Of a stretch of DNA of 64,000 bases, positions 57,191-64,000 are shown in pieces (the first letter of the stretch is position 1; each line of letters begins with the position of its first letter). Source of the stretch: Nectonema munidae. Its lineage: Eukaryota > Nematomorpha > Nectonematoida > Nectonematidae. Made by a program: the position numbers and the translations under genes. The stretch spans positions 62,001-126,000 of the forward strand of contig JAUIRK010000978.1 in assembly GCA_030549495.1 (NCBI GenBank), in the 5' to 3' direction. Under the pieces are notes generated by a model that saw only the letters and a program-made list of their open reading frames with translations, had not been told where the DNA came from and searched no databases.

Positions 57191-57578
57191 AAGTTTTTGC
57201 TACCAACTGAAAAATAACCACCCAAAGGTTTCTCCTGAAGAACAATCACCGAACTAAAAAGTAAATTTCTGTTTGAAATCTAAAATTTCCTAATAAAAAT
57301 TTTTCAATTTAAGCCCTGGAAGGGGGCTAAGTTAAAAGTGGCATTACCTTTGAACTTCAATTAAAATAAATACTAATTAAAATTAATTATTAAGACGGAT
57401 GAAGAATTTCACATTAAATTACTGACTAAAAAACATTATTAGAAAATCTATCTCCTTTTTCGGATTTCAAAAACTCCTTTTTGCACCCATGCTCCACTTT
57501 TATGTTTGCTCGATTCAATATTTTGGTTGTTTACAAAGTTAAGGAATGCTTTACGGTTTTGCGAACAAATCTTACCTG

Positions 57579-57694
57579 GGCGTGAGTAAGGCTGGTTAGA
57601 TACTGGGTCTCGATAACTCAAGGTCTTGGGTTCGATCCCGCATGAAACCTGCTTCCGAGATGAAAACACTCCACAGTACCTTTACCTTTACTAT
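57579..57694 (+). mobile_element. tRNA-derived SINE, family 1
   Basis: GGCGTGAGTAAGGCTGGTTA, ACTGGGTCTCGATAACTC, AGGTCTTGGGTTCGATCCCG (B box) and GAGATGAAAACACTCC with a tail ACCTTTACCTTTAC. The mid-body CATAGTTCGATACAAG block is deleted compared with 26492. Confidence 0.8.
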
Positions 57695-57833
57695 CTCTAC
57701 TTTCCTTTGAACAAACCATATTATCTCTTGATACGGTAGCAGCATTCCATTTTTGTGTGGAGAACGCTAAGGCGGCTTAAGATTAATTGGAAAGACTAGA
57801 AACTGGTCGTTATAAACACGTGATAGGCTAAAG

Positions 57834-58090
57834 CAGGGGTCGGCAACCTTATGCTAACACGGCGTGCCAACTTAACACTTCTCAAAGCATCTCGAGTGTC
57901 AACCTCGTATGTATATTTATCCAAAACAAAATCATCATAATTGTTTTATAATTTATTTAACTTTTATATAAAAATTTGCATAAAGATACAATAATAAGTA
58001 AAATTATAATTAGCAATAAAAAAAGTATATGAGTAATTTGTGCTGGACTTATGAAAAAATTTAATTGTAGAACCAAATTTGAGTACTCTA
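57834..58090. mobile_element. Non-autonomous hAT element (family H1), 5' end intact
   Basis: It begins CAGGGGTCGGCAACCTTATG and shares its body with 54848-55250: CACTTCTCAAAGCATC, GTGTCAACCTCGTATGTATA and TTTTATATAAAAATTTGCA. The two copies are in the same orientation; this one keeps the left end and the other the right end. No transposase. Confidence 0.75.
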
Positions 58091-58094
58091 ATAA

Positions 58095-59915
58095 TTAGCA
58101 GATGTCTGGATTTTGCATCTTATCTAAAATCAATATGCTGTCTACTAAATACACGAAATGGAGGTAATTAAGAATTGGAATGATGTGATAAATATATATA
58201 TTATTGCTTTGTATTTATTTGTATAATTGTTATGCTTCAGTAGTTGTATTATTGATTTTTCGCAAAGTCTTCCTTTTATACGCACAGTAAACTTTATTGA
58301 TTGAAATTCAATTTTCAAGAATATTCATTTTCAATCCAGAAAAAAGGGGTCATAGAAAATTGATTCATAAGATTCTAATCCATTATGTTATATATATATC
58401 GATATGGAATAATGCATTATTAGCAAAGGATGGAAGTGGGATACCAATAGCTTCTAACTCTCATTTAATGCTTATCTCTGTCTATCTGGATATGGAACTT
58501 CACAATATCAAAGCATTTTACACAATGGACACACACCTGCCGCATCAACAACGACACAAATCCCTTTTGAAATCAATAAGGCTAATATGATAAATCAGGT
58601 AAATGGAGATGGCATCGCCGTTATCGTGATTGGATATCGCTTCATTTAATCCTTTTTCTTTATCAATAATGCTGAAGAAAACGAAGCACGCAGTCATTAC
58701 CTTTTGGTCGCGTGTGTAACTAACACCGCTTACTGTTTCTAACAAATTACGCTCAACCAATCTCCTTGTTGTTATGCGTGCTATATGATAACAAATAATC
58801 CGTTATGTTTTAGCTATCAGGTTTGTGGAGAGTTTGAAGAGATAAGAGTCGGTATTGGATTTTTTAAAGTTTTTGAAACCATATGGAGTCTCACTCTTAC
58901 TTAGTTGAAGTAGGAAGTAAATAGTTGGTGTTAAATTTATTTAGTTTTTAAAATCGGAGGTGAATTTTTGTGAGTACTAGAAGTCAGAGTTAGTTATCCG
59001 CGACCCTGGTGTACCTATTGTGAAATTCTTTATTGATTCCTTCTATAACTCTTTCCTGTGCAAGAGATATCTCTTATCCTTTCATTCCAGTGCCTCTTTT
59101 TATTGTAGTCTTGTTAGTTGAGGGCCGGGGAGCAGGTAAAGGGCCCAACTAGACCAGTGGAGGGCCCGAGGATCAATGTTAAAAAGGTCCTGCTTCATTC
59201 TACTTCATATGTAACTTGCTTTATTATTCTTTTTTACTTTCTTTTTTTATAAGTACAATAATTAATTCTGCTAGTTTTGTAACTCATTTAGTTTTTTTCT
59301 CTCTTTTTTAGATTTAAAAAAAAAAATTTAATCAAATCTCAAATGACCTAATATTGATGACATTCTATCTTGGTGATCAATTTTTTGGGTTTATTTCATA
59401 TTTTCATTTTATGACATGATTATGAATGTTTTGTAGGTAGGCGTTTAAGCTAACTTTTTTGTGTGCTTTTATGAGAGTTTAGATTTTTTTCACTAGATAT
59501 ATTTACATTTTATTGAAACAAAATTGGGTTTTTATAAGCAAATACCAAAATGTGCAAAATTTAAGGTGTTTTAAAAGGAATCCATGAATTTTGAACAGTT
59601 TCACCCAAATGCTGTGCTTTATTCAGTGAAAAAATATATGAGTATTCTAAACTCCTGACGACCAGTTTCGGTGTAAAAGACTGCTTTATTCAGAGGAAAA
59701 AGAAAATCAAAGTGTACTCAAAAACTGAACAGGTAGTCTTTGGCGAAACTGATTAGCAGCGTTGTGTAGTCTGGAGTCGATGGAGTTGCACCTTTTCAAT
59801 AGCTATATTCATATATGTTAGATTAAAAATGAATTCATTGATGACACTCTTTTTTTTAGTGTGCAAAGTTGCAAAAACATCTTCATCCAAGCCTTGTATT
59901 TTTGCAACTCATAGA
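58095..59915. other. Intron 1 sequence without assigned features
   Basis: Frames at 58297-58590 (+) and 58760-58545 (-) show no known domain, though 58600-58760 is GC-richer and might be regulatory. A patch at 59115-59175 with GGGCCCAACTAGACCAGT shares TCAACTAGACCAGT-like text with 10919-10935. Confidence 0.35.
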
Positions 59916-59919
59916 AAAA

Positions 59920-60330
59920 GGCTGAAAAAGTCAATAAATTTAAAGAATGAACTTTTTTATTTTATCTTTAAATTTTGTTTGTAAAGGAACAAAAGTCAGT
60001 TTATGCGTGGAAAGTTTTTAGGAAAAAAAATTTAAAGTTTAAACCTATATAATACATGCAAATAAACCTTTGGAAAAAATTAGGAAAAATTAAATTTATG
60101 AATCGTATTGTTTTGTCTTGGATAAAAAGGTTATAGATAATAAATTGAAAATCTTTTGAAGACATTGCAAGAAAGACACTAAACTAGGAATGCAAACGAA
60201 ATAGAACATTTCAATGAATTATGTTGAAGAAAATAGATGAAACTTTTTGCTTGCAACAAAAAGCTGAAATGTCTAAAATTCTGGAAATCTTTCAATGCGT
60301 ATCCAAAATTGACATTCATAAACGACCTTG
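59920..60330 (+). repeat. Dispersed repeat A, copy 2
   Basis: Same order of blocks as 415-790: AAAGAATGAACTTTTTT, GAAAATCTTTTGAAGACATT, AAGAAAGACACTAAACT, ACATTTCAAT and TTTTTGCTTGCAACAAAAAG. Similarity fades at both ends. No coding capacity. Confidence 0.6.
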
Positions 60331-60710
60331 AAATATGGTACATGTCAGCACACTTTTTAAAGATTTATAACGTTTTAAACAGAAAAGTTGATGTTTGCAT
60401 AGTTTAAAATTTTTGAAGTCAAAGTCGCAAAATTATATACGGATGCAGTAGTGATTAATGTTAAAAAACAATCATTTAATTTATATTAATTTATATTTAA
60501 TTTTTTTTTATTTATAATTTTTTTTCTCAAAAATTATAAATAAGTGAAGTCGGAATCACTAAATATTTTTCTCATTCCACAACCCTGCCCTTCAATATTC
60601 GTTTTTCCTCCTTATACCACTTTATTTTGTTTATTCCTCAATTCTTCTAATTGGATGACATCATCAAAAGATCTATATTCTACACCTGTCAATCATTATT
60701 TCTATTTTAG

Positions 60711-60806
60711 AGTATCAATCCATACCTCATTTTTGTAGTCCTTACCATCGCCTTGGCAACATTTCAATTTGGATATCAAATAGGTGTGGTGAATCCTCCG
60801 GCACAG
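60711..60806 (+). CDS. SLC2A-like glucose transporter, exon with membrane segment 1
   Basis: The 96-base exon follows TCTATTTTAG and ends at CAG|GTAAAT, phase 0 at both sides. It reads SINPYLIFVVLTIALATFQF then GYQIGVVNPPAQ. The LATFQFGYQIGVVNPP text matches the end of TM1 and the first loop of class I GLUTs (GSLQFGYNTGVINAP in GLUT1). To my memory the exon has the same length and phases as human SLC2A1 exon 2. Acceptor choice: the downstream alternative AG would lose the frame. The - strand frame over this region is antisense. Confidence 0.93.
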
Positions 60807-60809
60807 GTA

Positions 60810-61260
60810 AATCTTCCATCTCTTCAACCTATCTTTTTTTTTGTAGGCTGTGGGATTCGATTTGGTTTGATTGGAAAAAAATATACGAATCTTTATTTTC
60901 ACGTTTGTGTGCAAGCTTCTTTTTTTTGGATGACAAAACTTTATGTATATCAGTGTTTTAAAAGATAAGAAAGAACGCTCTATTTGATTTTGTGCTCTCC
61001 AATATACCAATCATTATATATACACATATAGGTCCGTAGCAAAAAAATTTTCTAAACCGGGCTAAAAATAAACATATCACGAACACGTCGTTGATATCTT
61101 TATATCCCATATTCTCCATATACTAAATATTAATCTACTTTTTAATCAATAACTTACAAATTAACTGAAGTATTTTCACAAATTATAACAAGGTAAGATT
61201 ACTTTACATTAATATTATTGGTATACACAACCTTCTACTCTATGACTTTTTCCTTTTTTT
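60810..61260. other. Intron between transporter exons
   Basis: Ordinary intron with a T-rich tract before the next acceptor (61250-61263). No other feature. Confidence 0.7.
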
Positions 61261-61266
61261 TTAAAG

Positions 61267-61427
61267 CTCGTCAAAAGATGGTACAACACAAGTAATTACA
61301 TGCGAAAAAAGGAATACTTGTCGCACACAGAATCCGATTTCTTGTGGGGAATCAGCGTAGCAAGTTTCACTGTTTCCGGAGCGATTGGTGGTCTGGCTTC
61401 GGGCTGGTTTGCTGACAAATTTGGAAG
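61267..61427 (+). CDS. SLC2A-like glucose transporter, exon with TM2
   Basis: The 161-base exon follows a T-rich tract and AAAG, and ends at AG|GTAACA, phase 0 in and phase 2 out. It encodes LVKRWYNTSNYMRKKEYLSH, then a segment leading to ISVASFTVSGAIGG and LASGWFADKFGR. NTS in the first outer loop aligns with the N-glycosylation site N45 of GLUT1 (YNQT). The GWFADKFGR(K) end is the G---D(R/K)-GR motif after TM2 that marks sugar porters of the major facilitator superfamily. Length and phases agree with my memory of human SLC2A1 exon 3. Confidence 0.95.
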
Positions 61428-61429
61428 GT

Positions 61430-61875
61430 AACACTAACTACACTTGCGTATCTTCATAAAGGCAGAGTTCCGGAGGTTGAAATCGTCTATCTTCATTTTA
61501 TCTTTTTACTGATGTAACATAGCTGAAATACTTTATCTATTACCCTACTAAATAAATCATTTCCATATGGAGTGGCCTTTCTTGGATCGAAGTAGGAAGC
61601 GAAAAGTTTGTGTTGAATTCATTACAGCCCTGAGTCAATCATATAATTATTAAAAAAGAATTTTTTTTCAAGTATTGTAATCATATGGAATAGATCGATG
61701 TATCGGATGATTCGCAATAACACATAAGCATTGATATCTTTTCTCTAAATTTTTAAGAAGTATAGAGCTTGTGTTTGCTTAGAATTTGCTATGAACTAAT
61801 CGGATAATGTTGCGCTAACCACAGTTTGCATCGCGACCCATAATACTTAGGTGTAATAAGACAAACTCTGTTCAC
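61430..61875. other. Intron sequence
   Basis: No coding signal. Text near 61812-61840 (ACCACAGTTTGCATCGCGAC) partly resembles the hAT end at 61969 but in the same orientation. Confidence 0.4.
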
Positions 61876-61879
61876 TAGA

Positions 61880-61969
61880 TTCATTTATTCAGCATCTTTT
61901 TTGTCACGCCCCATTTTATTTTTCACGCGACCCACTGAAGGGTCGGGACCCACAGTTTGAAAAACGCTG
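61880..61969 (-). mobile_element. hAT element end (family H3)
   Basis: Read on the - strand from 61969: CAGCGTTTTTCAAACTGTGG, GTCCCGACCCTTCAGTGGGT and CGCGTGAAAAATAAAATGGG. This is a typical hAT terminus. No second end or transposase was recognised within the intron. Confidence 0.6.
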
Positions 61970-61974
61970 AACTA

Positions 61975-62630
61975 AAGCTTCAAAAATTGTAATTGAAAGT
62001 CTGTTATTGAGAAGTTTTCTTCGAAGTTTTTATCGCATTGCTCCAGGTGCCAGAAAACTGTCCTTTAGACAATTGGCCAATTAATTACATTGATGATATA
62101 TAAGTAAATAAATGAATGAATTTTAAATTAAAAAATCGCTCAAAACATGCTAGTATCAAAATAATTCTTAATACATATCACTCATACTTTAAAAAGAAAT
62201 AAATTTTTTATAGATGAAAAGATTGATATCGTACTTCAATTATGGTTATTACTTATCAAACATCTGTGTATGAATATATATGTATTGATAGTTAAGTTTA
62301 AGTTAAAGTAATATATATTGATCTTTTTGGAATCCACTTTTTAAAAATACTAATTCATGCTTGTAGAGAGGAAAGTAACCAGTTAACTAAAATTAGTATC
62401 CCCCACCAATTTAAATATCCTTTGTGTAGAAAAGCATAAAATCAAAAAATATCATGATGTCAAGGAAATAAAGACACGTGCTTGCTTATATTACTGTCTT
62501 TCTTGTTTTCGTCTTGAGTTCTTTAACTTATTGAGAACCAATGGGAAGCCAGTATCTCAAGAGAGGAAAGTCTTCTTTAAATATATAAAATTAGACTGAA
62601 AAAGTAAATAGCCTATCAGTATTCAAAATG
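61975..62630. other. Intron sequence, nothing recognised
   Basis: AT-rich, non-coding. Confidence 0.5.
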
Positions 62631-62636
62631 TGCTCC

Positions 62637-62853
62637 TTAACCCGTTATCGGCCAGAATAATCAGACGATATCTAATGTAAAGCAGAAGATTTGTATTAAA
62701 AAGCATTGATAAATGCAGACGATTTTATTTTTGTAAAGTCGATAGAATAATCAGACGATATCTAATGTAAAGCAGAAGATTTGTATTAAAAAGCATTGAT
62801 AAATGCAGACGATTTTATTTTTGTAAAGTCGACTGTGTTCGATAACCGGTTAA
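62637..62853. mobile_element. piggyBac-type MITE (family M1), copy 2, with internal duplication
   Basis: TTAA flanks at 62637-62640 and 62850-62853; ends CCCGTTATCG and, inward, CCGGTTATCG. Inside, a 90-base unit starting AGAATAATCAGACGATATCT occurs twice in tandem (62654-62743 and 62744-62833) with essentially no differences, so the duplication is recent. GCAGACGATTT and CAGACGATATCTAA are shared with 50279-50416. Confidence 0.87.
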
Positions 62854-62857
62854 GGCT

Positions 62858-63390
62858 TTTTTGAAAGATGCTTGAGTAAATGGTTTCAACCTATTGTCTA
62901 ATTTATGAACATTCTACACCATTGTAGCGAGGTATTGGGAAGATCTAAACTAACAGAATATAACATTAAAAATGTAAATCTCTGATTATAATTCCATTTA
63001 ATTTTCTTTTTTGTTTACGTTGCTATCTTTCGTCAGAAAAACTATCTGGAGTCTTGTGTTTAACAGATTTCTTTTTTATTTTGTAATACATTTCACCGTA
63101 ACAAGCATTAGCTTTTTTAAATTTGTTACAACACCTCAAGTTCTTTCTAAATTAGCGTCTTGAAAAGATCTTTTTATCTAACTGTTTTGCAGGAAATTTC
63201 TTCATCTTTACTTTTTTCTTCCTTTTCAATGTTACTATCAGAATTGTAGAATCAAGACTACGCCTCCACCACCAAATCCTATCATCACTTATTAGCCCAA
63301 ACAAACCCTACAAAACCGATTTCTTGTATTTTGATCACAGCATTTTATTTTTTGGGATGCCTAATGACATATCTAATTCCACGCTGACAT
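62858..63390. other. Intron sequence before the next transporter exon
   Basis: No coding signal; it ends with an acceptor CATCTTTTAG at 63397. Confidence 0.6.
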
Positions 63391-63397
63391 CTTTTAG

Positions 63398-63522
63398 AAA
63401 AATGGCTGCCCTACTCACAAATATTCCCGCCATCCTTGGTTCCATATTGATGGGTGTGGCAAAAATTTCTGGCTTCTACGAACTCATCATTCTGGGACGT
63501 TTTTTGGTTGGCTTGAGCTCAG
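63398..63522 (+). CDS. SLC2A-like glucose transporter, exon with TM3-TM4
   Basis: Entering in phase 2 (completing the Arg codon), it reads KMAALLTNIPAILGSILMGV, AKISGFYELIILG and RFLVGLSSG, then a weak donor G|GTTCGT in phase 1. GRFLVGLSSG is the GR---G---G motif of TM4 in sugar porters. The exon is 125 bases; in human SLC2A1 the same region is part of a larger exon as I recall, so an extra intron follows the GR motif here. The next exon (NSG-VPMY-TEI in relatives) is not found before 64000, so the gene runs off the window. The open frames at 63667-63969 are intronic. Confidence 0.92.
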
Positions 63523-63524
63523 GT

Positions 63525-64000
63525 TCGTTCTTTCTCTCTTACACACTTCGCGCTCTTCATTATTGTCTTACAATCGAGAACATACATTTACAAAAATACT
63601 ATTTCTATTTTTCAAATCGACCAATTTCCTCACTAATTCTATATTTTATCTCTACATCTGTGTAAAATGATCTTTCATATACTTGTGTCTTATAAACGGG
63701 GCGTATTATTATATCTGCTATTCACGATATTTGACATTTTCAGCTTCCATGCTTACAATTCTGGAAGGTTCAAAAATAGTAATATACACACTAGATACAT
63801 TATAACGCGGGAGGGGTTTTGTCTCCCATTTTTTACCACATGTTCTAGTGGATCCGTTATAGTGCGTACCATTTATAGCTTGAGTTCGTGGCTTGGACAC
63901 AGCCATCCGCTTATAAACCATCCGCTGTGTATTTGTTTAATAATACAAGTTTATAAAATAGTTTCCTGATCGTGTGCATTATTTTAAGTTGCTACCTTTT
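63525..64000. other. Intron sequence to window end
   Basis: I looked for the expected next exon (NSG and PMY motifs) and did not find it. Nothing else recognised. Confidence 0.5.

Noticed and set aside
61812-61969. A complete 158 bp hAT MITE
   Set aside because: The left candidate reads ACCACAGTTTG in the same orientation as the right end and not inverted, so only the right terminus is called.
1-64000. CRISPR arrays, bacterial operons, riboswitches, rRNA
   Set aside because: None of the expected repeat-spacer layouts, Shine-Dalgarno-led gene runs or conserved RNA cores was seen; spliced exons and SINEs show an animal genome.

Overview
This is an AT-rich, intron-bearing animal nuclear genome window. 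It is dominated by decayed transposable elements, with only two or three real host loci. The mix of piggyBac, Tigger/pogo, hAT and mariner remnants, two tRNA-derived SINE families and long introns would fit an arthropod, and a caligid copepod such as a salmon louse is my best guess. That guess is inference from repeat style, not a match I could run.

Host genes. (1) A class I facilitative glucose transporter gene (SLC2A/GLUT type) runs on the + strand from a TATA/CCAAT promoter near 48.36-48.42 kb. It has a long 5' UTR rich in CT and CAG/CTG repeats, a probable first coding exon at 49030-49137, an 11.6 kb intron, and exons at 60711-60806, 61267-61427 and 63398-63522; it continues past the window end. 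(2) The last exon of a SAYSvFN-domain protein (SAYSD1-like) lies at 16988-17311 on the + strand, with a poly(A) signal just downstream. (3) A short signal-peptide exon lies on the - strand at 56096-55989, nested in the big transporter intron; this call is weaker.

Layout. 0-4.5 kb: a LINE tail, then a piggyBac transposase remnant with a SINE at its front. 5.5-9.1 kb: a SINE, a Tigger remnant and a foldback element. 11.2-13.9 kb: a LINE-like fragment and a Tigger element with both inverted ends. 14.9-16.2 kb: a broken copy of an uncharacterised transposon-like animal family, followed by the SAYSD1-like exon. 17.5-18.9 kb: three SINEs and a hAT tail. 22.3-24.1 kb: a small inverted-repeat element and a broken copy of a second uncharacterised animal family. 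25-33.8 kb: SINEs, a mariner tail and several MITEs in otherwise empty AT-rich DNA. 38.4-46.2 kb: a diverged 130-155 bp repeat, in one orientation on the left and the other on the right, enclosing a piggyBac cysteine-rich tail and a broken LTR/DIRS-like retroelement. 47-48.4 kb: a hAT tail, then the transporter promoter. 49-60.7 kb (transporter intron 1): piggyBac MITE, piggyBac remnant, hAT ends, SINE and the nested - strand exon. 60.7-64 kb: transporter exons, with a hAT end and a TTAA-flanked MITE in the introns.

No rRNA, CRISPR, operon or functional tRNA gene was seen. No complete intact host gene is contained in the window. The best novelty candidates are the 130-155 bp repeat family, the TTAA MITE family with a fresh 90 bp internal duplication, a frame-breaking exon-like cassette in the transporter gene, and the two tRNA-SINE families.
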